From Planctomycetota bacterium (GTDB taxonomy: Bacteria; Planctomycetota; Planctomycetia; Planctomycetales; Planctomycetaceae), in NCBI GenBank assembly GCA_018242525.1, contig JAFEBS010000004.1, positions 9,082-73,081 of the forward strand: a DNA stretch of 64,000 bases, given 5' to 3'. Shown here piece by piece: positions 25,157-35,500 of this stretch. The stretch's first letter is position 1. Each line of letters starts with the position of its first letter. The notes beneath the pieces were generated by a model. The model did not search any database. It was not told the DNA's origin and was given only the letters and a program-made list of their open reading frames with translations. The position numbers and the translations under genes are program-made.

Positions 25157-27703
25157 CTATTTCCGGAGATCAGAGAGTGGCTCGGGTGGAATGCTGAACA
25201 TTCCCATGCCTCCACCCATGCCTCCCATTCCGCCCATGCCTCCCATACCTCCCATGCCTCCACCCATGCCGCCCATTCCACCCATCATTCCGCCCATGCC
25301 GCCCATGCCGCCCATCATTCCTCCCATCCCGCCCATGCCCATCGGCGGGCGAATCGGAATGACCAGGTCAGCGACCGGATAGACGCGGGTCGACATCTTC
25401 TCATCGGCCACGGCCTGCGTCGTGATTTTCAGCACTTCGTCTTCAATCAGGTATGTCAGACCGAGTGGTTCGAGCATTAGACGCAGAGCACTTCGCAACG
25501 AGATTCCCGACATCACCAGGTTGATCTGCTGGTCGCTATTGACTCCTTCATCGGACAGTGCGGTTTTGTCCATCCAGATTTCAATGTGATGCAGGTCTTC
25601 CAGGTAATTCAATGCTTCTTCCAGAGGGTTGTCCGTGAACGCCACTTCGGTCGTTTCCGTCAACGCCTTCTGGATTCGCTTTTCATTGGGAGTGTTCTTC
25701 TTCAGATCGACGGTTGCATTCGCCTTCCGTCGTTCTGAGAGCGCCTTCCAAACTTCGGCAGGCGGGAACCGAATCGGGGGTTCGTCGGGATAGGGAATAT
25801 GCGAGAGTTCGACTTGATGCAATGTCTCCAGAAACTGGTCTGCCCGTCGGGCCCGCAACCGGTAGGCGCGATTCAATTGTTGCGCTGATTCCGCATCGAA
25901 ACGCGCTGCAGCCGACGATCCTTCGCCAGGGCGCAGATTGATCGCAACATCAGCCACTTCTTGAGCCTCGCCGTATGCTGCGTCTCGACCATGCCGACCT
26001 TCCAGCATCAGCGTCCGGACACGATCGATCAGATTCTCCAGGCGTTCTTCGTCGAGCATTGCTGACTCGGCCAGCCGACTGAGCGCTTCCTGCTGAGCTC
26101 GTCGTTCCAGCGCCCCAGTTCGCTGTTGTTCGCGAATCTCGTGCTGGTTTTCCTGGCTGAGGATTTCGGATTCCAGTTGTTTCTGCATGCGCTGTCGATC
26201 TTCCGGCGCGATGTCGATGGCGGACTTCACAGCACCCAGCGTTTGCTTCAGGCTTCCCAGCCCGGAATCGGGATCCGTCCCCTGTCGCGCCTGCTCAATG
26301 GCGTTGCTGACTTCGTTCCGCAGTTTCTGAGTCTGCAGCAGGATCATTTGATGCTGATCTTCCAGCAAGCTGGCACCGGGATCCGGTGCCACGTTGGGTT
26401 CTTGAGCGGGTTCGGTCGCAGCGTCTTCGGTCTGCGAGGCTGACTTGACGGCGAGTTGACCGGAGGCGGTGCGCAGAAGTTTTACGGCTTCGTTATTCGG
26501 ATCCGCCTGCTCGACGAGTTCGGAGATCTTCACAGCAGTTCCGGTATCCCCTTGCTGAAGTGCCAGACCTCCCTGTTGTGCCAAGGCAGTCACACTCTCG
26601 GAAAAATCCACTTGTGCCAGTTGGAAAAGCGTCATTCCGGCGAGCGAATTGGTCAGTCCATTCGTTCGGGCCAGTTCGCGAACCATGGCTGGCAAAAACG
26701 TCGCACCCGGTTGTTCAATCGGTGCCGCCAATCGCCATTCGAGCGTTTCTCCGGCAGCGTTCGACAGACTGACCCGAGTCTTCGCCGGTAGCTTTCCGTC
26801 GGCAAGATAGATCGTTTCCCGATCCGATCGAATCGGCAGTGGATTACCTGGCAACAGGGAGAGTCCCGCCGGGGTGACATTCAGTACCGTCGGAAAGAAT
26901 ACGGGTACACTCATGGCCTGAGCGAGGGCTTTCCCCTGTTCCGCAGCCCGTTCGGCCCGACTGTGGTTCAGGCGGGCGATCTGCCCGGCCAGATTCGCCG
27001 ACCGTGTCTTGCTGACCTGAACGTTGGCTTCGTCCAGATGCGAATCCACGGCGACAATGCCGCCCGTCTGCTGGGCCAGGATCCCCAGCAATTGCAGGTT
27101 GCGCTGCGCCCCCACGGCAAAGCTATGGACGGGAATCTGACGTGTTCGCAGTTCAGAGACCAGTGACTGCATTTCCGGCAGTTCAATCAGGTCCGCGGTA
27201 CTCATTCCGTCCCCGATGTACGTAATATCCGTCGGACGATCACTGGCTGCCTGCAGAGCAGTTCGCAAGGCACCTTCCAGATTGGTGGCTCCCAGCGGCG
27301 TGCGTTCCTGCAGTCGTTGCTGGCGATCCGCCAGTTCGTGGCTGCGGACTTCACTGAAGTCCTCACCCATCGGTTCGGCCTGCAGATCCACGGCAAACAA
27401 TCGCACGCGGTCGCCACCTGGAAGCGACTGCAGCAACGAATCCAGCACGGCCAAAGATTGTTGGCGATGTTCGCCCACCTGACTGGCGGATGTGTCCAGC
27501 AGGATCACGTGATCCCGGGCCACAATTCCGCGCTGGATTTCACCGGCCTTCAGGACGACAACGGATTGCGACTGGCCGTTGGTACTGGAGTGCGTCAACA
27601 CCCGCGCGGGAGACGGCACCTCCGTCGCCTGAACGGCGGAGTCACTGATCAGCATCAGGACCGTGGCAGGCAGGACCAACTGTTTCACCAGGGGATTGAA
27701 CAT
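25157..27703 (-). CDS. Exported VWA and STN-domain protein with Met-Gly-rich tail, copy 2
   Basis: 848 residues from ATG 27703 (AAGGGC 8 nt upstream). Same order as copy 1: signal peptide, VWA with intact MIDAS (DTSAS, GATNLEGAL, GDGMST), coiled-coil middle, STN-like domain, and a Met-Gly tail ending in SDLRK. The middle third and the STN domain are almost the same as in copy 1 and copy 3 over long runs, whereas the first 400 residues diverge, which suggests recent duplication or gene conversion. It lacks the C-terminal TPR/DUF2135 extension and has its own terminator. Confidence 0.87.
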   Translation of the reverse strand: MFNPLVKQLVLPATVLMLISDSAVQATEVPSPARVLTHSSTNGQSQSVVVLKAGEIQRGIVARDHVILLDTSASQVGEHRQQSLAVLDSLLQSLPGGDRVRLFAVDLQAEPMGEDFSEVRSHELADRQQRLQERTPLGATNLEGALRTALQAASDRPTDITYIGDGMSTADLIELPEMQSLVSELRTRQIPVHSFAVGAQRNLQLLGILAQQTGGIVAVDSHLDEANVQVSKTRSANLAGQIARLNHSRAERAAEQGKALAQAMSVPVFFPTVLNVTPAGLSLLPGNPLPIRSDRETIYLADGKLPAKTRVSLSNAAGETLEWRLAAPIEQPGATFLPAMVRELARTNGLTNSLAGMTLFQLAQVDFSESVTALAQQGGLALQQGDTGTAVKISELVEQADPNNEAVKLLRTASGQLAVKSASQTEDAATEPAQEPNVAPDPGASLLEDQHQMILLQTQKLRNEVSNAIEQARQGTDPDSGLGSLKQTLGAVKSAIDIAPEDRQRMQKQLESEILSQENQHEIREQQRTGALERRAQQEALSRLAESAMLDEERLENLIDRVRTLMLEGRHGRDAAYGEAQEVADVAINLRPGEGSSAAARFDAESAQQLNRAYRLRARRADQFLETLHQVELSHIPYPDEPPIRFPPAEVWKALSERRKANATVDLKKNTPNEKRIQKALTETTEVAFTDNPLEEALNYLEDLHHIEIWMDKTALSDEGVNSDQQINLVMSGISLRSALRLMLEPLGLTYLIEDEVLKITTQAVADEKMSTRVYPVADLVIPIRPPMGMGGMGGMMGGMGGMGGMMGGMGGMGGGMGGMGGMGGMGGMGGGMGMFSIPPEPLSDLRK

Positions 27704-28054
27704 CGCGACTGCCCTTATGTCACGAGACTAAACGAGCAAGACGGGTTCACGACAGAACGAACCCATATTGTTGGAATGGCAGAACGCCGAATTCTAAGGG
27801 GAGATCGTCCCCCGAAATCAGGATCCCCAAGTGAATTCCTGGTGTCAGGGCAATCTGGCGGCTTCACCCGCCAAACGTAGCGACACTGGAAGTCTATTAG
27901 ACAGGAAAAGGCCTGGTTTTAGGCACTTTGGAGAAAAAAAGATTAAATCGCCGACACGGTTTCAAATGGTCAAAACCTTGCAATGCCGTTAGACCAAGTG
28001 TCCACTTCGTCGGCTTCGCCGAGCAATTACGGGAGCCCCCCTGCCACAGCGAAC
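27704..28054. other. Intergenic region between VWA copies 2 and 3
   Basis: 351 bp with no gene. It presumably holds the copy 2 promoter (minus strand) and the copy 3 3' end signal; no clean terminator hairpin was seen. Confidence 0.4.
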
Positions 28055-30631
28055 TTATGGATGTCGGTGATGGAATGCGGGGGCGACTTGGGAAAACGGA
28101 ACTGGTTCAGGGGGAACGCTAAACATTCCCATCCCCATCCCCATGCCTCCACCCATACCTCCCATGCCGCCCATGCCACCCATGCCCATGCCGCCCATAC
28201 CACCCATGCCACCCATCATTCCGCCCATACCGCCCATCATTCCGCCCATTCGGCCCATCATTGGTGGCCGGATGGGAATGACCAGATCGGCAACGGGGTA
28301 GACGCGTGTCGACATCTTTTCATCGGCCATCGCCTGCGTTGTAATTTTCATGACTTCGTCTTCGATCAGGTATGTCAGCCCCAGCGGTTCCAGGATTAGC
28401 CGTAGTGCGCTGCGCAGGGAAATCCCGGACATCACGAGATTGATCTGCTGATCGGTGTTGATTCCTTCATCCGACAGCGCTTCCCGATCCAGCCAGATTT
28501 CGATGTGATGCAGGTCCTCCAGATAATTCATCGCTTCTTCCAGCGGATTGTCGGTGAAGGCAACTTCGGTTGTTTCAGACAGCGCCCGCTGGATTCGCTT
28601 TTCGTTGGGCGAACTCCGCTTCAGGTCAACGGTCGCATTGGCTTTGCGTCGTTCCGACAACGCCTTCCAGACTTCTGCAGGAGGAAACCGAATCGGAGGT
28701 TCGTCCGGGTAGGGGATGTGTGACAGTTCCACCTGATGCAACGTTTCCAGGAACTGATCGGCACGTCGGGCACGCAGTCGGTAGGCTCGATTCAGTTGTT
28801 GCGCCGATTCCGCGTCAAACCGGGCCGCGGCCGACGAGCCTTCACCAGGTCGCAGGTTGATGGCAACATCCGCCACTTCCTGGGCTTCCCCGTACGCGAC
28901 GTCGCGTCCGTGTCGGCCTTCCAGCATCAGGGTTCGGACCCGGTCGATCAGGTTTTCCAGGCGTTCCTCGTCCAGCATCGCCGTTTCGGCCAGACGCCGG
29001 AGTGCCTCTTGCTGAGCCCGACTTTCGAGTCCCCGGGTCCGGCGCTGTTCCATGATTTCCTGCTGGTTTTCCTGATTCAGGATCTCGGACTCCAACTGTT
29101 TCTGCATTCGCTGGCGATCTTCCGGAGCGATATCGATGGCCGATTTGACGGCCCCCAGAGTTTGCTTCAAGGTCGCCAGGCCCGAAACTGGATCCAGGCC
29201 CTGGCGCGCCTGTTCAATCGCGTTGCTGGTTTCGTTTCGCAGCTTCTGCGTTTGGAGCAGGATCATTTGACGCTGATCTTCCAGCAGGCTGGCACCGGGA
29301 TCGGGGGCCACAAACGGTTCTTCGGCGGGTGTCTCAGGTTCTGCGGCCGCTTCCTCTGTCTGCGACGCTGGCTGAACGGTCAATCGACCCGTCGCCGCCA
29401 GCAGCAGTTTCACGGCTTTATTATTGGGGTCAGCCTGTTCCACGATGTCCGTGATCTTTGCCGCTTTGTCGGTATCCCCCTGCTGCAGCGCCAATCCGGC
29501 CTGTTGGGCCAGAGCCGTGACATCGCTGGAGAAATCCACCTGCGCCAATTGGAACAGTGTCAAGCCCGCCAGTGGATTCGTCAGGCCATTCGTCGTGGCC
29601 AGTTGCCGAATCATTCCAGGCAGAAAAGTCGCCCCCGGCTGTTCTTGCGGGGCAGCCAGCTTCCATTCGAGCGCTTCGTCCCCAGTCCCGGCCAGTCGGA
29701 TTTGAGCATCGGCCGGCAGGGCTCCGTCGACCAGGTAGATCGTTTCCCGGTCCGTGCGAATCGGTAGAGCATTGCCCGGCAGCAGCGTGATTCCAGCGGG
29801 GGTTAACTGGAACTCATTCGGGAAAAAGACAGGTGCGGTCAGGGCTTTGGCCAGCGCCTGCCCCTGTTCGACAGCTCGTTCTTCATCACCGCGATGGACG
29901 CGTGTCAGTTCCTGAACGAGACGTGCCGACCTTGTTTTCCGCGGCTGGAACTGGGAGTCAGCGGCGACCGCCGGAGTATCGAAGGCGACGAATCCTCCCG
30001 TCTGATGAGCCAGGATCCCCAGCAATTGCAGATTTCGCTGCGCCCCCACACCGAAGCTGTGGACGGGCATCTTCCGATCGCGCAGTTCCAGGATCAGCGC
30101 CTGCAATTCGCGGGCTTCGATCAGGTCCGCGGTGCTCATCCCGTCCCCGATATAGGTGAGATCGGCCGGCCGATCCGTGACCGCTTGCAGGGCTGCGCGC
30201 AGGCCGCTTTCCAGGTTGGTGGCACCCAGGGGTGTACGTTCCTGCAGTCGTTGAAAGCTCTCCTTCAGTTCGGTGCTACCGACTTCGCTGAAGCCGTCCC
30301 CCAGCGAGTCCGCCTGCAGATCCAGTGCGAACAGACGAACACGGTCGCCCGCAGGCAACGACTGCAGCAGAGCATTCAGCACTGCCAGAGATTGTCGCCG
30401 ATGCTCACCCACCTGGCTGGCCGACGTGTCCACCAGGATGACATGATCGCGGGCAATCTTCCCCGATTTCAATGCGGTCACTTCCAGGAGGATGGCCGAC
30501 TGCGTCCGCCCTTCCGGAGTGGAGTGCGTCAACACACGCGCCGGAGAAATTTCCATTGCGTGGACATTCACCGCACCAACTGCGATCACCATGGATGCTG
30601 GCAGAACCTGCATTACGAACCGGAACAACAT
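28055..30631 (-). CDS. Exported VWA and STN-domain protein with Met-Gly-rich tail, copy 3
   Basis: 858 residues from ATG 30631 with GAGGGTG upstream. Signal peptide; VWA domain with DTSAS, GATNLESGL and YIGDGMST; coiled-coil middle; STN-like domain (AFTDNPLEEAMNYLEDLHHIEI, one residue differing from the paralogues); Met-Gly tail, and a unique end with HHRHP. The His-rich end plus Met-rich tail could bind metal, but this is speculation. First of the three tandem copies in transcription direction. Confidence 0.87.
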   Translation of the reverse strand: MLFRFVMQVLPASMVIAVGAVNVHAMEISPARVLTHSTPEGRTQSAILLEVTALKSGKIARDHVILVDTSASQVGEHRRQSLAVLNALLQSLPAGDRVRLFALDLQADSLGDGFSEVGSTELKESFQRLQERTPLGATNLESGLRAALQAVTDRPADLTYIGDGMSTADLIEARELQALILELRDRKMPVHSFGVGAQRNLQLLGILAHQTGGFVAFDTPAVAADSQFQPRKTRSARLVQELTRVHRGDEERAVEQGQALAKALTAPVFFPNEFQLTPAGITLLPGNALPIRTDRETIYLVDGALPADAQIRLAGTGDEALEWKLAAPQEQPGATFLPGMIRQLATTNGLTNPLAGLTLFQLAQVDFSSDVTALAQQAGLALQQGDTDKAAKITDIVEQADPNNKAVKLLLAATGRLTVQPASQTEEAAAEPETPAEEPFVAPDPGASLLEDQRQMILLQTQKLRNETSNAIEQARQGLDPVSGLATLKQTLGAVKSAIDIAPEDRQRMQKQLESEILNQENQQEIMEQRRTRGLESRAQQEALRRLAETAMLDEERLENLIDRVRTLMLEGRHGRDVAYGEAQEVADVAINLRPGEGSSAAARFDAESAQQLNRAYRLRARRADQFLETLHQVELSHIPYPDEPPIRFPPAEVWKALSERRKANATVDLKRSSPNEKRIQRALSETTEVAFTDNPLEEAMNYLEDLHHIEIWLDREALSDEGINTDQQINLVMSGISLRSALRLILEPLGLTYLIEDEVMKITTQAMADEKMSTRVYPVADLVIPIRPPMMGRMGGMMGGMGGMMGGMGGMGGMGMGGMGGMGGMGGGMGMGMGMFSVPPEPVPFSQVAPAFHHRHP

Positions 30632-31269
30632 GGAAATGCACCCTCACGTCAGTTGAGAATGTGGATGGGGTCAAAACCGAACGCAACTATCGCGGACGCG
30701 AAATCACTGCCGTCTCGGCCGATTCTAAAGCTGGCATCGTCACAGGAAACCGCGATGCGGAAGCAAGATTGGTGGAAAGTGGGAATCGACCATTTTAATG
30801 GGCCTCTTGTACCGGCAGTGGAAATCTGCTGGACATCCAACGGCTGAATCCTGGGCAAATTGGCCGATCTCGAACCTTGCCCGTGGCACCGCTTTTTCCG
30901 GGCGGAATCTTAAAAAACTGTTGGTCTAAGTGTCCCCTAAGCCGGCCCGCGAGGGATTGATTCCTCCTGATGCGACTTCAGATGACCATGGATTGCGGCC
31001 ATCAACTCCGTCTGGCGTCCCCTCGCTGATCTGCGTTGACCAGACCCGACTGCAAGGTCTGACCTCGAACCGCACGATCGGATCAGAACTGTCGAACTGC
31101 CGAGAATGGGCAGCTTCGGGGTTTTCTGGAAGCTGTTCACGTTGTACACTTTTGTCGCTCCGCGCAGGGACCGTGCGGTCATCAAGTTGCCGTCGCGTCT
31201 GGGCGCTGATGGTGGCGTTCAGAGGAACGCTGCCAGGAATTGGGTCCGTGAATCGGAAGGGATGCCCTC
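30632..31269. other. 638-bp divergent intergenic region
   Basis: Separates the leftward VWA array from the rightward SbcD-like/YhaN-like pair, so it must hold promoters in both directions. No gene, RNA or clear promoter is supported by eye. Confidence 0.45.
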
Positions 31270-32529
31270 ATGGCCATGAAGCCACTCCGGCTGTTGCACA
31301 CTGCGAATCTGCGGCTCGACTGCCCGCTGCAGCAGTTTGAAGCCCGGGCCGACGACGTTCGGGATCTGCTGGAATCGTCGACGTTAATCGCGTTTGATCG
31401 CCTGATCAGTTTGGCGATCGAGCGTGATGTCGATGCCGTTTTGATCACCGGCAACAGCTTTGACGCGTCCGTTGCCAGCCTGACGGCCGAAGTGGCGTTG
31501 CGCGGAGGATTCGAGCGACTGGACGAGCGTTCGATTCCCGTGTTCGTCACTCCGGGCAAACTCGATCCCCTGACGGCCTGGGACGATCTTCCCTCGCTTC
31601 CGGAAAACGTCACGATTCTGGCGGATGCCTCCGAGACACCCGTTGATCTGACAGATCACGGTCGATTGCTGGCCACCCTGATCCCGGTCACTGCCGATTC
31701 CGCCGTCGAGCCTCACGAACTTGACAACATCTTCGCCGCGCGGGCGAGTCACGTCTCCGACCGTCCGTTTGTCGTGGGCTTGGCGCTCCCGATGCGCGAA
31801 AGCATGCGTGCCACGGTGGCAGCCCGGTTTGCGGCTCTCGACTGGCTGGCGTGCGCCGCCGGAGACGATGTCGCCGCGAACCTGCCTTTGACCGATGGAA
31901 CAATCAACGCCCAGGCCGGACCGCAGGGGCTGTCGATTGATGAGCCCGGCCCGCGCGGGGCCACGCTGCTGGAAGTCGATTCACAGCGTCGCGTCAAGCA
32001 GTCGCTCATGCCCCTGGGACCTGTCCGCTGGGAACAGATCACACAGTCGCTGGATCGAATTGCCAGTCGCGATGATCTGCTGGAGCGGATGATGGCCGCT
32101 GTCGAGCGTCTGTCTGCGCCGCCCGGTGAACAGTTGCGAATTATCCATTGGAAACTGGATCGCACCACCGGGGAAACCCGCGGTTGGGAGATGGAATCCG
32201 CGATTCAGGAATTGGCCACCAGCTTGACAGAATTGACCGATCAGCCCGGGGGATTGCGGTACATCCACCAGATCCAGCCCCTCGAACCCGATCTGTCGCT
32301 GATCGAGCCGGCTCACCGCGAACTGCTGACCGAGTTCCTGCTGGCGCTCGATCGTCGCTCGCCGGTGGACCGCAGTTCCATGAACAGATGGCGGACCGAT
32401 GCCCGACTGGGCGAGGCACTCAAGTCCAGCCGTTGGGAACGATGGGCCGACGCCATTGGTCCTGAAGCCATCGCCGAGCGTGCCCAGCAACTGGGCTGGC
32501 AATGGTTCACCACCATCGGCAAACGGTAA
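31270..32529 (+). CDS. SbcD/YhaO-like metallophosphoesterase-fold protein lacking metal ligands
   Basis: 419 residues from ATG 31270 (AAGGG about 9 nt upstream). The order of segments follows YhaO/SbcD nucleases: RLLHTANLRLD, DAVLITGNSFD, PVFVTPGKLD, and an ADWLA-like strand, but the ligands are changed. Motif I, D-x-H, is N13-L-R15; motif II, GD, is G61-N62; motif III, GNHD, is G96-K-L-D99; and the GHxH region reads AGDD (197-200). Nuclease activity is therefore unlikely. It is directly followed by the ATPase partner (59-bp gap), so it probably works as a structural or regulatory subunit of that complex. Sequence similarity was judged by eye. Confidence 0.72.
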   Translation: MAMKPLRLLHTANLRLDCPLQQFEARADDVRDLLESSTLIAFDRLISLAIERDVDAVLITGNSFDASVASLTAEVALRGGFERLDERSIPVFVTPGKLDPLTAWDDLPSLPENVTILADASETPVDLTDHGRLLATLIPVTADSAVEPHELDNIFAARASHVSDRPFVVGLALPMRESMRATVAARFAALDWLACAAGDDVAANLPLTDGTINAQAGPQGLSIDEPGPRGATLLEVDSQRRVKQSLMPLGPVRWEQITQSLDRIASRDDLLERMMAAVERLSAPPGEQLRIIHWKLDRTTGETRGWEMESAIQELATSLTELTDQPGGLRYIHQIQPLEPDLSLIEPAHRELLTEFLLALDRRSPVDRSSMNRWRTDARLGEALKSSRWERWADAIGPEAIAERAQQLGWQWFTTIGKR

Positions 32530-32587
32530 TTGTCCAACGTTCAACTTCCAACTTCGACAGTCGTCCATTCATCAGTGGGGTTTCCCG

Positions 32588-35500
32588 ATGCGGATCACCG
32601 GGATTGAAATCGAACGGTTTGGTGTCTGGCAGGACTTCAAGCAGCCCTTGCATCGCTCGGGGCTGACGGTGTTCTACGGGCCAAACGAGGCTGGCAAGAC
32701 AACACTGTTGCGATTTATTCGCGGCGTCCTGTACGGCTTCCCCGCCGAAGACGTGCCGAATCCCAAGAAGCGCAGTCGTCGCGATCCTCAATCGGGATTG
32801 TTGCGTGTCGAACATCGCGGTCGTCCGTACGAGATTCGCCGCACCGCGTATGGAGACGACGCCGGCCTGCTGTCGGTGGACGGAATTGTCGCGGGCGAAT
32901 CCACGTCGGCCTTCATGGATGACCTGCTGTCGTCGACCGATGAAAAGCTGTTTGAGTCGGTCTTCGCAGTCGGCCTGCCCGAGTTGCAGCAGTTCGCCAC
33001 GTTGACCGCCGATCAGGTCGCCGAGCACCTGTATGGAATGACACTGGGCCCCCAGGGCCGACTGCTGATGGACCTGCCCAATCGCATTGACCGTGAGTTC
33101 CAGCGATTGGTGACGAGCGAGACTCCCCAGGCGGTCCTGCCGACACTCCTGAAGCGTCACGAGGAACTTGCACGACAACTGGCCGGAACCGTTCGCCAGC
33201 GCGATCGCTATCGAGAGCTGCATCGCAAGAAACTGGAACTCGACGATCGCATCGTCAAGCGACGTGAACGCCAGACTCAATTGCAGGCAAATCTGCGCGG
33301 ACTGAGTTTCATGGAGCGGGTTCATCCGCCGTGGCACCGCTGTCGCGAGTGTCGCCATGAATTGAATTCGCTGCCGGACTTCAGTGCGTTTCCGGCCGAT
33401 GGAGTGCAACGGCTGGAACGGCTCGATCACGAGATGGCGACAGCCACCAAAGCCCGCGAGGGCCTGCTGACCGACATGTCGCGCACCAGCGAGCAGCTTT
33501 CGGGCATTCGCATCAACCCGGAAATCCGCCGCTTTTCGGGTGCTGTGCAGATGCTGACGGAGCAACGCGTCCTGACGAAGGACTACGAGTCGCGGATGTC
33601 GGACCTGGAAAAACGCGCCGCAGCCCAGGAAAAAGAATTGGTTGAGCATCTGGCGGGACTGGGACGCAACTGGTCCCTGCCGCGTCTGGATGCCGTCCAG
33701 GACACTCCCGACGGCCGGGCCAAGTTCGTGGCGGCTCAAACCGAATACCATTCGATTGTCAACCAGACGCGGCGGGCTCAGCGTCGGTACAAGCGAGCGA
33801 ATGGTGTCTGCCGCGATCAGGAACTGGCATTGCGCACGGAATTGCAGTCGCACGGCATCGCCGCGGAAGACCTGGATTCGTCGGTGGAGATTGCCGAACA
33901 GCGACTGACTCAACTGGCCGATCTCAGCCGCTGGCACGCCGAGGCGGCCGAATTGCAGCACCGCACGAAAACTCTCGATCAGCAACTCGAACGGCTGCAC
34001 GATCGGCCCGGTCTGCCCGACTGGATACATGGAATCCTGTCCTGGTTCACAATTGCCGGGGCGGCGCTGTTTGTGGCCGGCCTGTATGCGTCGGTGACAA
34101 CCGGCTGGATTGTCGGGTTGATCTTCATCGTCCTGTCGGTGTTCTCTGCCGGAACCGCAATCGCCTTCCGGACACACCACGAGCAGGAAACGCAGCAGGC
34201 CGTCGGCGAGTTGCGAACGCAGCGTCAACAGAATGAAGTTGAGCGGCACGCGTTGCTTGACCAGATCTCGACGTATGTCGAAAAGAGCGGCTTGCGCGAA
34301 TGGTTTGCCCGTGACTTCACACTCGATGAGCTACAGAACGGTGAATTGCTGGCGGCCGCCACCCGGCGCGCCTCCAGCCTGCAGCAGGTACAGAAGGATT
34401 ACCAGCGGATTCTGCACGTGCGGAAGCGATTGAGTCTGTTTCGCGGCCGTCTTCAGATTCAACAGCGCGATCTGGCCAATGCCCGCAAAAGCTGGTGCCA
34501 GACCCTGGCCTACCTGGGCCTGGACGAAATCGCGGACCCGGCTGCCGCCGTTGACCACTGGAACAAGGTTTCAGCCGCGCGTGATCGTCGGCGCGTCCAT
34601 CTGGCGACCCGCGATCAGTCGCAGGACATTCGCCTGTCGTATGAGCGGTTCCGCAAGCAGGTGGAAGACCTGGGAACGCGAATGCAGCGTCCGAAACTGA
34701 ACTCCTCCAGTCCATTTGAACTCGTGGATGCCTGGGACCGCGAACTGCGGGCCGCGCGCGAAGCGAGTCAACAGCGGAAGCGTCTGAAAGCCCAGTTGAT
34801 TCAGTTCCGGCGCGAAGCGGCCGACTGGCAACGCAAGCTGAGTGCTCTGGAAGAGAATCAGAACGCCCTGCTGGCGCTGGCGGGTGTCACACACCGTTCA
34901 CAACTGGGCAAGCGCCTGGAATTGATGGAACGTCGCAAGCATGTGGAAGCCTTGCTGGAGCAATCGACGCGGGACCTGGAGCATATCGTCAAGTCCGAGC
35001 CGGACGTCGCCATCGTCGAAGACGAGCTGCTCCGGTTCAATCCCAACGACGTCAACGGCATGGCCCGGCAGTACAGTCGCGAACTGGAAGAAATCGAAAC
35101 TCAACTGCAGCAGGCGTTCGAGCAGTTGGGAACAATCAAGCAGGAACTGAAGACACTGGAAGCCGACCGCAGCAGTACCCGGATCCGATCGGAACTGTCC
35201 CAGGTCGAAGTCCAGTTGCGGCACGCGTGGGAATCGTGGTTCGCCGCGTCGCTGGCCAGCGATGCGGTGGAGGATATTGCCACTCAGTTCGAGCAGGCCA
35301 ATCAGCCGGAAATGCTGGCCGCCGCCATTCCATTTCTGCAGAAACTGACGCTGGGCAAGTACCACCACCTGTGGACTCCGCTGGGACGAAAGCATCTGTT
35401 TGTTGACGATGATTCCGGCGATTCCCGCCCGGCAGAACGACTGAGTGGGGGCACGCGTGAACAACTGTTCCTGGCCATTCGACTGGCAATGGTCAAGGCG

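Noticed and set aside
27704..28054. Possible riboswitch upstream of VWA copy 2
   Set aside because: No conserved aptamer core or paired terminator/antiterminator could be recognised by eye.
30930..31340. 136-residue plus-strand gene ahead of the SbcD-like gene
   Set aside because: Composition looks random (many Ser, Arg and Cys), and it overlaps the better-supported start at 31270.
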